DNA of 64,000 nt, taken from contig NZ_QNVV01000009.1 of assembly GCF_003384725.1 (NCBI RefSeq), forward strand, positions 123,463 through 187,462, in the 5' to 3' direction. This stretch comes from Chryseobacterium pennipullorum. Its GTDB lineage: Bacteria; Bacteroidota; Bacteroidia; Flavobacteriales; Weeksellaceae. Below the pieces are notes generated by a model. That model was given only the letters and a program-made list of their open reading frames with translations, searched no databases and was not told the origin of the DNA. Shown one piece after another: positions 43,225 through 55,067 of this stretch. A program made the position numbers and the translations under genes. How positions within the stretch are numbered: position 1 is the stretch's first letter; the number at the start of each line of letters is the position of its first letter.

Positions 43225-43971
43225 TTATTTATTCTTCAATTGTTCGGGAATATTTGTTGTTACAAACCCTATTCCCTGCTTTTTCAGCTCTTCGTATACA
43301 GCAATATCATTTACCGTCCATGAATTGGTAATTAAACCTAATGCTTTAGCTTCTGCAATCCATGCCGGATTTTTCTGGAAAACGCTGTAGTGATAATCCA
43401 TTCCATCCAGCCCTTCTTTTCTGATCTGCTCCGGAGACAATTCTCCATTCAGATACTGAACTTTAGAACCAGGTTCCAGTTTTTTGATCTCTTTACAAAT
43501 ATGCAGGCTGAAAGAAATATACTCACTTTGAGATTCCAGCTTCATATCTTTAATCATTTTGATCGTTTTCCGGGTGATCTCACTTTCTATTTCCGGAGTT
43601 TTAGCCGGTTTGATCTCAACAATAAGCTTCACAGACGGATCTTTTTTTCCCTGCTTTAGATAATCTTTCAACGTAGGAAACTTTTCTCCGTTTGATAATT
43701 TCAAAGCTTCCAGGTCTTTAAAGGATGTCTCTGAGATCTCCATTGTACCATGGTGTTCGTCATGGTTGATGACCAATATGCCATCTTTGGTCATTCTCAC
43801 ATCAAATTCTGACCCATACACCTTAAGTTTCTGGGCATTTGCCAAAGAAGCAAGGGAGTTTTCCGTTGTCGGAGGCTGCGCCTGAAAGTATCCTCTATGG
43901 GCAATGATCTGTGTTTGTGCTTTCATCAAAACTGTACTTAAAACTGCTAATCCTAAGATAAAATTTTTCAT
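43225..43971 (-). CDS. Secreted glycerophosphodiester phosphodiesterase (GDPD)
   Basis: This 248-residue enzyme would cut glycerophosphodiesters to glycerol-3-phosphate and an alcohol. A signal peptide (residues 1-18, VLMKAQ) sends it to the periplasm. The GDPD barrel opens with IIAHRGYFQAQPPTTEN (catalytic His and Arg), has GSEFDVRMTKDGILVINHDE (metal-binding Glu, Asp and His) and ends with the strand GLITNSWTVNDIAVYEELKKQGIGFVTTN. All the expected catalytic residues are present. It lies upstream of the SusC-SusD-phosphoesterase operon on the same strand but with its own terminator, so phosphodiester scavenging may be shared. Confidence 0.9.
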   Translation of the reverse strand: MKNFILGLAVLSTVLMKAQTQIIAHRGYFQAQPPTTENSLASLANAQKLKVYGSEFDVRMTKDGILVINHDEHHGTMEISETSFKDLEALKLSNGEKFPTLKDYLKQGKKDPSVKLIVEIKPAKTPEIESEITRKTIKMIKDMKLESQSEYISFSLHICKEIKKLEPGSKVQYLNGELSPEQIRKEGLDGMDYHYSVFQKNPAWIAEAKALGLITNSWTVNDIAVYEELKKQGIGFVTTNIPEQLKNK

Positions 43972-44132
43972 AATATAATTTAGATAATTAAAACAAAAGT
44001 TCTGAAACTTTCTGATAAAGGTAGTTAATATAAAAATGAAACCACAAGAACAGAAGATTTAAGGATCAACATTAAGGTTAAAATCGATTAATAGCTCCGA
44101 TTCTTCTATATCCTGCGGTTCAAAAATACGTA

Positions 44133-47100
44133 TTAGAAGCTATATTTTGCGCCGATCTGAATCTGGTAAGGATTTCCTGACAACGGAACCAAACCACTTC
44201 CACTAACGTTTTTGGTATATTCGTACTGCATCGTATCCTTATTAAATCTGTTCACCTTATACAGCGAAGTGTTTCCGTACGATTTGTTGACTCCCCATTC
44301 TTTGTTAAGAAGATTGGCCACATTGAAAATATCTACAGAAAGTTCGAATGCCCCTACTTTTTCAAATTTTATTTTTTTGGCAACACGTACATCCCATACT
44401 CCAAAGAATCCATTCTTACCGCCATTACGCTCAGCGATCTTACCGTTGTACTCACTGATGTAATCTTTCAGTGCTGTTCCCACCTGTGGATCATCTAAAA
44501 TAGATTGGGCAAACGCGGGGAAGATATAGGCAAGATCATTGGAATCTACGAAATCGCCGTTGATATTCCCTCCTGTAGTTGCAGAGAAGCGGGTACCTCC
44601 TATCCCTGAATATCTGATTCCTAAAGAAAATCCTGCAATGGTAGGTGAGTTTCCATAAATCACGACCTTATTACGGAACTGATTATCAGAGTAAGACATT
44701 CTCAGGTCTCTAGGATCGCTTTGAATCATGGTGGACAGAGTTGCGGAGTTCGCTACATTTCCATTGTATGAGGTATTGTCTTTGATATCAGACCAGGTAT
44801 AACTTGCAGTGATTTCTCCATCTTTCCAGTAACGGTAGCTGGTATCCACCACAAATGAGAACTGATTCACTTTACCGTCGCTTACCAATTCCAATACTCT
44901 TCCAAAGTTATTATTGATCCTCCCCTGTTTCCAGTCGAAACTCACACTGTTGTTGGGATTATTGGTAATGGCCCCTGTAGGAATAAACACGCCACGGCCG
45001 CCTTCATTAGCTAACGTAAAGAACGGATTGGCTACCATATTTCTGTCATAGTAGTAATAATTGTTTCTCCCCAGCGCCATATATCCGGCAATTCCTGCTC
45101 TGAACCTCTCGTTGAAGAAGTGGGTGTAGGAAATGTTGGCTTTGTATACGATAGGAATTTTTGCGTCTTTACCGGTATAATTGATGGTAGGAATCTGATA
45201 CTGTGAAAGCGAAGGTACTGATCCATAATCGTTTCTGTAACTGTTGAAATCCGGGAACGGGACATCTTTGGAAGTGACATCCACTGTAGCCAGGTGTTTT
45301 CCGTCAAAAACCAGATTATTAATAACCATATAGTTGTTGATATCCGAAGAGAAAATACCGGCACCAAATTTAATGAAGTCCTTGTTATCTTCATTAATGT
45401 TCCACTCAAACTGGAATCTCGGCTGGATGACAAATGATTTGATCTGGTTATCCGTTCTGATTCCCATTTCATCAAACAATTTCTGATTGAATTCTGCCTT
45501 TGGGTAACCACCGTAGTCTAACCTTAAACCAGCCATTAAATCAAGTCCTTTTGCCAGTTTCGTCTGAAATTGCCCATAAAGACCAAGGTTCCAGATATTT
45601 GATCTTACCGAAGGATCTTCCATCAAAGGAACCTCCCTGTAAAATCTGTAAGGCGTCATCGCGTCAAAGTTACCCATTCCCTGGAAATGGAATCGGCCGT
45701 TCACCTCACTTCCATAGATGGATTTTGATGTAGTGTACATAAGATCTGCCCCGAAAGTATATTTTACTTTATCTGTATTATAATATAAATTATCTACAAT
45801 CTGGAATACATTATTTCTGAAGCTTTCCTGGGCAAAACGGTGTCCTCCGATCTGAATATTGGTAGCCCCTGCACTTGAAGTAACTCCTTCCACAATCGCT
45901 CTTGGAACAGGTTTCCCTAATTGATTATTCTGGTAACTGTCCTGGAACGTATAAAGATACTGAGCCTTTAATTCGTTGGTTAAGTTCGGCTTCAGGTTGG
46001 ACCTTAAGGTTAGCAATAAACTGTTATCAAGGTTTTTATCATTTCCGTAAGATTCGAAGAAGGTGATATTGGTATTATCACCCAATCCGTTTTTATTAAG
46101 ATCATACGTGAAGTTATTTCTCAAGGTCAATAAATGCTTCTCGTTGATCTGCCAGTCTAAACGTAAAAATGCAGCATCTGAGTTTCTTACTTTATCAAAA
46201 CTTCCGAACTGCGGCGTGTTGCCTACCCCATATTTTGATCTTGCAATATCTAGAAACTGATTAAGGGTCTGCGTGGTGGTATTAAGTCTTTTCTCGTCAT
46301 CCTGAGATTTGATATCTGCGATAAGCAAAGGTCTTGAATCCAGCTGATGATCCCAGGCTACGAAGAAATGAAGTTTGTTTTTAATGACCGGCCCGCCTAA
46401 CGAAAACCCAAACTGGGAAGTGGAAAAATCATTCTGTCTTTTGTTACCTCTGATATCATAAGGGCTGGAGAGCCAGTTGGTCCTTAAATATTCCCAGGCA
46501 CTTCCTGAGAATTTATTGGTTCCGGATTTGGTAACAGCACTTACTGTTCCACCACCACTTCTTCCCAGGGTAACGTCGTACTGGTTGGTGGTAATCTTGA
46601 ATTCACGAACCGCTTCTATGGAGATGGAGAAAGGAGCTCCGCTTCGGCTGGTGGTAGATCCTGCAGACGTGGGATTTTTTGCGGTCATCCCGTCAATAGT
46701 AAAATTGGTGGAAGACCCGAGCTGTCCCGACAGGTTTCCTCCTTTTCCGCTGAGTGGAGATAATTCGGTAAGGTTGGTAAAATTTCTTCCATTTACAGGG
46801 AGCATACTGATGTTTTTGGCAGAAATAGCTGTGGCTGCCCCCAGATTTCCGATCTTGTTTTTAAGATTTCCTGTTACTATTACTTCTTCGATGAGCTTTT
46901 CGCTGCTGCCGGTATTCATATTGACCGTCACCTGATCTCCGAAATTGACATTGTAGCCTTCTTTTTTATCATCATTCACAATCACTGTATAAGGCCCACC
47001 CAAAGGAATTTCTTTAAAAATATACTCTCCTTTTGAATTGGTTTCCGTTTCTGTTCTGAATCCTGTAGATTCATTCACTATCGTTACCTTCACTTTTTCC

Positions 47101-47219
47101 TGGGCTGTATTTCCTACCCCGGTTACTTTCCCTACAATAGAAGCCTGTGTGGTCTGTGCAAATGCCATCGTTCCAAGCCCTAAAAACAATAATCCCAGTA
47201 CAATCTTTACTTTTTTCAT
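44133..47219 (-). CDS. TonB-dependent receptor with carboxypeptidase-regulatory-like domain
   Basis: This 1028-residue outer-membrane receptor is of the Oar/TBDR type. The signal peptide (1-21, TMAFAQ) is followed by a CarboxypepD_reg-like beta domain (about 25-110), which SusC above lacks. The plug (about 120-230) contains the RSGGGTVSAVTKSGTNKFSG segment of this family. A long barrel ends in the aromatic strand YQIQIGAKYSF. No SusD accompanies it, so it is probably not a glycan importer. The cargo is unknown. A 95-base leader and a good -7 box precede it. Confidence 0.9.
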   Translation of the reverse strand: MKKVKIVLGLLFLGLGTMAFAQTTQASIVGKVTGVGNTAQEKVKVTIVNESTGFRTETETNSKGEYIFKEIPLGGPYTVIVNDDKKEGYNVNFGDQVTVNMNTGSSEKLIEEVIVTGNLKNKIGNLGAATAISAKNISMLPVNGRNFTNLTELSPLSGKGGNLSGQLGSSTNFTIDGMTAKNPTSAGSTTSRSGAPFSISIEAVREFKITTNQYDVTLGRSGGGTVSAVTKSGTNKFSGSAWEYLRTNWLSSPYDIRGNKRQNDFSTSQFGFSLGGPVIKNKLHFFVAWDHQLDSRPLLIADIKSQDDEKRLNTTTQTLNQFLDIARSKYGVGNTPQFGSFDKVRNSDAAFLRLDWQINEKHLLTLRNNFTYDLNKNGLGDNTNITFFESYGNDKNLDNSLLLTLRSNLKPNLTNELKAQYLYTFQDSYQNNQLGKPVPRAIVEGVTSSAGATNIQIGGHRFAQESFRNNVFQIVDNLYYNTDKVKYTFGADLMYTTSKSIYGSEVNGRFHFQGMGNFDAMTPYRFYREVPLMEDPSVRSNIWNLGLYGQFQTKLAKGLDLMAGLRLDYGGYPKAEFNQKLFDEMGIRTDNQIKSFVIQPRFQFEWNINEDNKDFIKFGAGIFSSDINNYMVINNLVFDGKHLATVDVTSKDVPFPDFNSYRNDYGSVPSLSQYQIPTINYTGKDAKIPIVYKANISYTHFFNERFRAGIAGYMALGRNNYYYYDRNMVANPFFTLANEGGRGVFIPTGAITNNPNNSVSFDWKQGRINNNFGRVLELVSDGKVNQFSFVVDTSYRYWKDGEITASYTWSDIKDNTSYNGNVANSATLSTMIQSDPRDLRMSYSDNQFRNKVVIYGNSPTIAGFSLGIRYSGIGGTRFSATTGGNINGDFVDSNDLAYIFPAFAQSILDDPQVGTALKDYISEYNGKIAERNGGKNGFFGVWDVRVAKKIKFEKVGAFELSVDIFNVANLLNKEWGVNKSYGNTSLYKVNRFNKDTMQYEYTKNVSGSGLVPLSGNPYQIQIGAKYSF

Positions 47220-47318
47220 TCTTCCGAAAATCTTTTTGATTAATTTTTTGATGATCGTCAGGAACCTCTTTGATTTTCATGGTGATAGATCTTCGGAGGT
47301 TTCATCCCAATAGATGTG

Positions 47319-47326
47319 CAAAGGTA
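47319..47326 (-). promoter_or_regulatory. -7 box of the TonB-dependent receptor promoter
   Basis: The minus strand reads TACCTTTG. It gives a leader of about 95 bases, longer than most in this window. The gap 47327-47510 to the divergent ligA promoter is AT-rich with no other feature. Confidence 0.65.
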
Positions 47327-47513
47327 TTCTGATCCTGGAGGCCGGCTGTTTAAGAAAGTTTTAACATTTTTTTAAATTAATTAAAACATGATGTTAAATT
47401 ACTTTAAACACTCTATGTATTCGCTGGATAACCAGTTTGTTGAGCCATATTACGTATTTTTAATTTTCCTGTAATATTTAATTCTCATATTTTTTAAATG
47501 AGATTACTTTAGC

Positions 47514-47521
47514 TATTTTTG
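47514..47521 (+). promoter_or_regulatory. -7 box of the ligA promoter
   Basis: TATTTTTG is 18 bases before the ATG. Confidence 0.6.
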
Positions 47522-47533
47522 CTCAAAAGATAG

Positions 47534-49543
<2,010 letters not shown>

Positions 49544-49566
49544 CAAGCATATTGAAGTAAAGACAC

Positions 49567-49601
49567 AAACCACTGAGACCGTAATCTCAGTGGTTTTTTT
49601 T
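49567..49601 (+). terminator. Intrinsic terminator of ligA
   Basis: AAACCACTGAGA pairs with TCTCAGTGGTTT around CCGTAA and is followed by TTTTT. The rest of the gap to 49882 is AT-rich; I saw no gene and no clear -7 box for the next gene. Confidence 0.9.
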
Positions 49602-49882
49602 ATGAAAAAACTAATCCATACACTTTAAAATTTAGCTTTATACAATGATCTGACGGCGCATCAACAGCATATGATGAAAATAAAACTTTATCATAATGGT
49701 TGTTCATTGGTACCCTAAAACCGATTATTTTTCCAAATACAGCAATTATTAAAAAACATTAATAACATTGAATTTAAAGTATATTTTACAATAAAAATCA
49801 AATAAAAATTAAAAATTTATTATAATTAAATACAATCATAAACAAATTTTATATATTTACATAAACTAAATATCACCAAACC

Positions 49883-52501
49883 ATGAGAAACTTTTATCTT
49901 TTTGTGCTTTTTTTAGCGCATTTTACAATTCATGCACAAATTATTAATTTCCCGGATCCAACTTTCAAAACAAAATTACTCAACGCAAATACGGGAAATA
50001 ATCCCTTTTCTTATGATCTCAGTGGAAATCCAACGATAATAGATACCAATAATGATGGAGAAATCCAGGTAAGTGAGGCCCAGAATATCTCAAAACTGGT
50101 TTTAAGCAATACCCAGATTACCGACTTAACGGGAATACAGAGCTTCAGCAATCTTGTCTCTCTTAACCTCACGGGAAATGGAGTACTTAACACAGTTAAT
50201 GTAAGCAATATGACTCTGCTAAAGGAGCTACTATGCTACAGCAATGCCCTGAACATTTTGAACACACAAGGCTGCAACCAACTTGAGACGTTCTTCTTAT
50301 CTAATAACAGCGGAACGATTTCAGATCTTAGCTTTTTACAAAATACTTCTCTCAAAAAGATTGTACTCACCGCCAATTCACATTTGGAAAGTGCAGATCT
50401 CTCGAATCTTACAGCATTGGAAGATGTTCATTTCGGAGAAAGCAGTAACCCTAATTTTACAAGCATAAATCTATCCAATAATATCAATCTGAAGAAGATT
50501 TATATTATTAAACCAAACCTTACCTCGCTTACATTCAGCACATTAAATCATCTTGAATATGTTAATATCCAAAAAACAAAACTAACTTCATTAGATTTTA
50601 CCAATGCACCCTTGCTGAATGATATCGATCTGGATAAAAATTCCGTACTGAGCTCACTTAATATTCAGAGCAATAATCATCTTAAATACATCACGATCTC
50701 AACCAGTCCTTTACTTACTTCCCTAAGCGTACATAATAATCCTAATTTATTAGGATTAACATTACATGGAACCAGTATAGCGTCGTTGAATTTGGCAGGA
50801 TTAACAGCTATGTTTAACTTGTCGTTAGGAGATAATAAAATTACCACCTTAGATGTCTCCCCTGTTACCAATCTCGTATTCTTGTCACTGGGTGAAGATT
50901 TCCTTACCAGTATTGATGTAAGCCAAAATGCAAAGCTGAGTTCTCTAAATGTGGCGGGTAATGCCATTACCACGGTTAATGTCAAAAATGGGAATCCCGG
51001 CACTAGTTTTTATGCAAGCCCGGTATCTTTGACTCCGAATCTGGCTTATGTGTGCTGTGATACAAATAAGGTACAGCAGATTTCCAATATGTTAGCCGTA
51101 TATGGCCAAAATAATGTAGAAGTTAACAGTTATTGCTCTTTTACTCCGGGTGGAACTACCTATACCGTTCATGGAAATACAAAGTACGATGTTGCTAATG
51201 ACGGATGCGATGCAGGTGATCATGGTAAATCGTTCCAAAAGTTCAATATTACCAGTGGTACCAACACGGGCAGCTATATAGCCAATACTTCCGGAAATTA
51301 TTCATTAGCATTACAGTCAGGGGTAAGTGTGATTACTCCGGTTGTTGAAAACCCAACCTATTTTAATATTTCACCAACGAGCATCACAGCAGATTTTCCT
51401 TCTCAGGTAAGCCCTTTGTTGCAAAACTTCTGTATCACACCGAATGGTACTCATCATGATCTGGAAGTGGTGGTGATTCCTGTAACTGCTGCCACTCCAG
51501 GCTTCACCTCCAGGTATAAAATAGTATATAAGAATAAAGGAAATACGGCACAATCCGGAACTTTGGTATTCACTTATAACGATGCGGTTTCAGATTATCA
51601 GACTTCAACACCAGCTCCAAGTTCACAAACTTCCGGAGTATTAACCTGGAATCTGACGAATCTTTTACCATTCGAAACTAAGGAAATTATGGTAACCATT
51701 AAATTAAATACGCCAACACAGGTGCCACCGCTAAGCGCAGGTGATATTTTGAATTATACTGCCCAGATCAACGGAGCAACAGATGAAACACCTGCTGACA
51801 ATAATTTTGCATTAAACCATACGGTAGTCAATTCTTTTGATCCGAATGATAAAACGTGCCTGGAAGGAACTTCCATTACCCAGTCAAAAGTTGGCGATTA
51901 TGTTCATTATCTGATCCGCTTTGAAAATACAGGAACCGCCAACGCCAAAAATATTGTAGTTAAGGATGAAATCGATATCACTAAATTTGATATCAACTCT
52001 CTGGTTCCTCTAAGCGGAAGCCATAATTTTACTACAAAAATTACAAATCCGAATGTGATTGAGTTTATCTTTGAAAATATTCAGCTTCCATTTGATGATG
52101 CGAATAATGACGGATATGTTTCATTTAAGATTAAGACAAAATCAACTTTAAATATCGGAGACAGTTTCAGCAATACAGCGAAAATATATTTTGATTACAA
52201 TCATCCGATCATTACCAATACCTATACAACGAATGTTCAAAACAAGATTCTGGCCACTTCGGAAACAGACCGAAAGGCCCATCAGCTGACCATCTATCCG
52301 AATCCTGTGAAAGATATTTTATACATCACGTCTAAGCAGGAGATCATCAAAGCTGAAATTTATGATACAGCAGGGAGGATTATCAGTTCTTCAGAGGTAA
52401 AGAGAAATTCATTAAATGTTTCTGAACTTGTTAAAGGAAACTATATGATTAAAGTGTTCATGAAAGATAAAGCAGTGGTCCAGAAATTTATTAAAGATTA
52501 A
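49883..52501 (+). CDS. T9SS-exported leucine-rich-repeat protein
   Basis: This 872-residue cell-surface or secreted protein has a signal peptide (1-19, HFTIHAQ). A calcium-loop-like motif, DTNNDGEIQVSE, lies at about 53-64 and resembles dockerin/EF-hand sites. Internalin-type leucine-rich repeats follow (LSNTQITDLTGIQ onward, about 70-380). A middle region with Cys-rich turns comes next, then a DUF11/DUF7619-like beta domain (DPNDKTCLEG, PFDDANNDGYVSFKI). A Por_Secre_tail-type sorting domain (LTIYPNPVKDILYI to the end) marks it for type IX secretion. The binding partner is unknown. LRR proteins of this type are often adhesins or peptide binders. Confidence 0.87.
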   Translation: MRNFYLFVLFLAHFTIHAQIINFPDPTFKTKLLNANTGNNPFSYDLSGNPTIIDTNNDGEIQVSEAQNISKLVLSNTQITDLTGIQSFSNLVSLNLTGNGVLNTVNVSNMTLLKELLCYSNALNILNTQGCNQLETFFLSNNSGTISDLSFLQNTSLKKIVLTANSHLESADLSNLTALEDVHFGESSNPNFTSINLSNNINLKKIYIIKPNLTSLTFSTLNHLEYVNIQKTKLTSLDFTNAPLLNDIDLDKNSVLSSLNIQSNNHLKYITISTSPLLTSLSVHNNPNLLGLTLHGTSIASLNLAGLTAMFNLSLGDNKITTLDVSPVTNLVFLSLGEDFLTSIDVSQNAKLSSLNVAGNAITTVNVKNGNPGTSFYASPVSLTPNLAYVCCDTNKVQQISNMLAVYGQNNVEVNSYCSFTPGGTTYTVHGNTKYDVANDGCDAGDHGKSFQKFNITSGTNTGSYIANTSGNYSLALQSGVSVITPVVENPTYFNISPTSITADFPSQVSPLLQNFCITPNGTHHDLEVVVIPVTAATPGFTSRYKIVYKNKGNTAQSGTLVFTYNDAVSDYQTSTPAPSSQTSGVLTWNLTNLLPFETKEIMVTIKLNTPTQVPPLSAGDILNYTAQINGATDETPADNNFALNHTVVNSFDPNDKTCLEGTSITQSKVGDYVHYLIRFENTGTANAKNIVVKDEIDITKFDINSLVPLSGSHNFTTKITNPNVIEFIFENIQLPFDDANNDGYVSFKIKTKSTLNIGDSFSNTAKIYFDYNHPIITNTYTTNVQNKILATSETDRKAHQLTIYPNPVKDILYITSKQEIIKAEIYDTAGRIISSSEVKRNSLNVSELVKGNYMIKVFMKDKAVVQKFIKD

Positions 52502-52520
52502 GTTTACAAATTGTTTTATA

Positions 52521-52554
52521 AAAAAAGCTGTGATAGATTTCACAGCTTTTTTGT
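52521..52554 (+). terminator. Intrinsic terminator of the LRR gene
   Basis: AAAAAAGCTGTGA pairs with TCACAGCTTTTTT around TAGATT, 20 bases after the stop. Confidence 0.88.
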
Positions 52555-52596
52555 TATAGTAAAGTGAGTTGAATCCATAATTATAAAAATATTTTC

Positions 52597-52880
52597 TCAC
52601 TCTTTATTTTCTCTCCTACCATCCCAAACAGAAAGTATGATCAGTTCAGAAATTGAAAACTCATAAAATATGAGATAATCTCTCACTATTTTTACTCGTA
52701 CCTTTTCAACATCTGTTTTTCTTACTATTCCAGGGTGATTGGCTAATAACCCGATATTATACAGAATAAGCTTATTGAGTTTTATACTAAAAGTTTTAGA
52801 TTTATACCTGAGAATCCAATATTCAAGAATATCTTTTCTTTATTGGCTTTAGTTGTCCAGATTACTTTTCTTTTAACCAT
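52597..52880 (-). pseudogene. RelE/ParE-type toxin, frameshifted
   Basis: Starting at ATG 52880 the frame reads MVKRKVIWTTKANKE and then stops early. Dropping to the next frame after an AAAA run (52834-52837) recovers KDILEYW and a long tail: SKTFSIKLNKLI, VRVKIVRDYLIFYEF and LSVWDGRRE. These last two are the recognisable RelE/ParE toxin end, with the Arg and Trp of the active face. The span of 284 bases is one base short of 95 codons. Either a real one-base loss or an assembly error in a homopolymer made it. Its start lies inside the antitoxin's 3' end. Confidence 0.7.
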
Positions 52881-53097
52881 TCTTCAATATCCTGGTTGGC
52901 CTGATCTTCAGAAAGGTATGCTTTGCCTCTATATTCTTCTCTTCCTTCGATAACTCTTTCTTTTTGCTCATTAGTAAGAATATATTCATTCTGATCCAAT
53001 TCAAATCCAGAATCTTTTGAATTTCTTCAATAATTCTGGCTTCTTTTAGCTGAGTAATCCTGTTAATTAAATCAATTTTTAGATCTGATGTATTCAT
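52862..53097 (-). pseudogene. Type II antitoxin partner, frameshifted
   Basis: The ATG at 53097 opens MNTSDLKIDLINRITQLKEA. After KIL the frame goes wrong at a T-run (about 53003-53005). Restoring one base gives a continuous 78-residue protein ending in DQANQDIEEWLKEK, the acidic tail common in such antitoxins. Without the correction it reads into a basic, unlikely tail. The span of 236 bases is one short of 79 codons. It overlaps the toxin gene, as in intact flavobacterial toxin-antitoxin pairs. Confidence 0.7.
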
Positions 53098-53260
53098 CTG
53101 TGTGATTTAAATCCAAATTAGAAAAATTTATTTAAAATCATTTCAAATATTATTTTAATAAGGTAAATAGAAAAGGGATCCATTGATTTTAAAAGAATAG
53201 AATTACAAATTTTTAAATGAAAAAGATCAGATATTTCTCATTCAAATATAACAATAATCC

Positions 53261-54976
53261 TTATGAAACAGGCAATCTGAAATAAAATGTGCTTCCATTA
53301 TTCGGGGAGCTTCTCACTCCAATTTCACCGTTTTGCTTTTCAATAAAGTTTTTCGAAATCGCCAGTCCAAGCCCCGTCCCGTTCTGATGCTCCCCGGGCA
53401 CCTGAAAATAACGGTCAAAGATCTGACGGTGGTATTTTTCATCAATTCCACTGCCGGTATCTGAAATACTGAACTGAATAAAGGCATCCAGCTTTTCCAC
53501 CACAATCTGAATATTTTCATCCTGAAAGGAGTGTTTTACCGCATTGGTCATAAAGTTATTCATCACCCATACTGTTTTATCAAAGTCTGCTGTTACAAAA
53601 TCACTGTCTGCCAGAAGATATTGTGCAGAGACCGAAATATTTTTCTGCTCTGCCAGCTTTTCAACATTTTTGATGGCCGCCTGGACAATTTCTTTTGGTG
53701 AACATTTCTCAATCGTCAATCTTATATTCCCAGACTCTACCTGAGAAAGATTCAGCAGCTCTCCGGTAATATCGAGCAGCCGCTGCCCGTCTTCATTAAT
53801 GCTTTTCAGCAGTTCCTGCTGTTGGTCATTCAGTTCTCCGAATTTTTGATTTCCAAGCAGCTGAACGCCCATTTTGATAGCAGAAATAGGTGTTTTCAGT
53901 TCATGGGAAATGGTAGCAATAAAATTGGTTTTTGCAAAATCCAGTTCTTTGAAAGGAGTGATGTTTCGCAGCAAAATTACTTTTCCAATGTTCTTCTTCT
54001 CCTTTTCTCCGGTCTTGATGATGTTGATGGGTACAATATCCTGTTCGAAATAGTTTTCCTTATTGTCTCGGACAATTTTGATCGGCTCTTTCGCCGGATG
54101 ATCTACATTTTTCAGCAGCTCACGCATCAGGTCATTATTGACGGCTACTTCATGTGCTGTTTTCCCGATGATTTCTTCTTTATGAAGATTGGTTATTTTC
54201 AGCGCTTCATCATTGATCATATAAATAAAATGATTTTCGTCCAGCCCAATAACCGCATCATGCATATTGTTGACGAGCGTTTCAATCCTTTTTTTATCCA
54301 TCAGCTGTTTGGAAAGGGTACTGCTTTCATACTCCTGAAGTTTTTCCGCCATGATGTTGAATGATTCTGCAAGGCCGCTGAACTCTTCACTTCCTTTGAA
54401 ATGTACTCTTTCATTATAATTTTTATCGGCAATCTGACGGATACTGAATGTAAGCTGATCGATGGGCTCCGCAATGGTCTGTGGCAGGTTGAACAGCAGT
54501 ATAAAGGCAATAAGGAAACATACGGTCCCCAAACTTACAATCCAGAAGGTGGCATTTTCAGCGGTAATGATTGCGATATCACTTTTTCTTTCAATCCCCT
54601 TCATATTGAGGGACATAATTCTGGCCAGATCTTCGCGGATCAGCTTTTCCTTATCTGAGGTACGTTCTTTCAGATAGCTGCTGAAATGCAGATTCAGATT
54701 CTGGGTCGCTTCTTTCTCACCAAATTCGGTAAGATTTTTCTCCTGCAACCTGTTGTTTTTCCGGAAGTCTGCTATAGCAACAGCGCTGTCTGTGCTGATG
54801 TTATCCAGTGCCAGGAGCATATTTTTTGAAAATTCAAGACTGTTATAATTGGCCGTGAGGATCTTTTCCGTATCGGATTTCAGCTTATTGATGTATACAG
54901 AGCCTATCACTGAAAGCAGGACAATCAGTAAAAATAAGAGGCCGACCCCCAGGGTGAGTTTTGTTTTAAGTTTCAT
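53261..54976 (-). CDS. Kdp-linked sensor histidine kinase
   Basis: This 571-residue membrane kinase has two membrane segments (about 8-29 and 144-163) around a 110-residue periplasmic region. A HAMP region (about 165-215), a PAS-like domain (about 235-345) and the HisKA box with FIATISHELKTP (phospho-accepting His358) follow. The ATPase domain has NNFMTNAVKHS (N box), DTGSGID (G1) and GTGLGLAIS (G2). It is complete. It lies 91 bases after the sensor-only KdpD gene on the same strand, so together they probably replace the single KdpD of E. coli. Its response regulator is most likely the sigma54-type gene at 62244. Confidence 0.88.
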   Translation of the reverse strand: MKLKTKLTLGVGLLFLLIVLLSVIGSVYINKLKSDTEKILTANYNSLEFSKNMLLALDNISTDSAVAIADFRKNNRLQEKNLTEFGEKEATQNLNLHFSSYLKERTSDKEKLIREDLARIMSLNMKGIERKSDIAIITAENATFWIVSLGTVCFLIAFILLFNLPQTIAEPIDQLTFSIRQIADKNYNERVHFKGSEEFSGLAESFNIMAEKLQEYESSTLSKQLMDKKRIETLVNNMHDAVIGLDENHFIYMINDEALKITNLHKEEIIGKTAHEVAVNNDLMRELLKNVDHPAKEPIKIVRDNKENYFEQDIVPINIIKTGEKEKKNIGKVILLRNITPFKELDFAKTNFIATISHELKTPISAIKMGVQLLGNQKFGELNDQQQELLKSINEDGQRLLDITGELLNLSQVESGNIRLTIEKCSPKEIVQAAIKNVEKLAEQKNISVSAQYLLADSDFVTADFDKTVWVMNNFMTNAVKHSFQDENIQIVVEKLDAFIQFSISDTGSGIDEKYHRQIFDRYFQVPGEHQNGTGLGLAISKNFIEKQNGEIGVRSSPNNGSTFYFRLPVS

Positions 54977-55067
54977 AAGAGAATACTTATTGTTTTTTAA
55001 AAGACATATGCAATCGCGTCATCTTTATCGGTATTTGTTTTTCCAAATCATTGCAATTTCCTTACGT

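Noticed and set aside
47071..47280. Upstream frame MKIKEVPDDHQKINQK overlapping the receiver of the TonB-dependent gene start
   Set aside because: It is not in frame with the receptor, is mostly inside its coding region and has no conserved feature. A regulatory leader peptide is possible but has no support.
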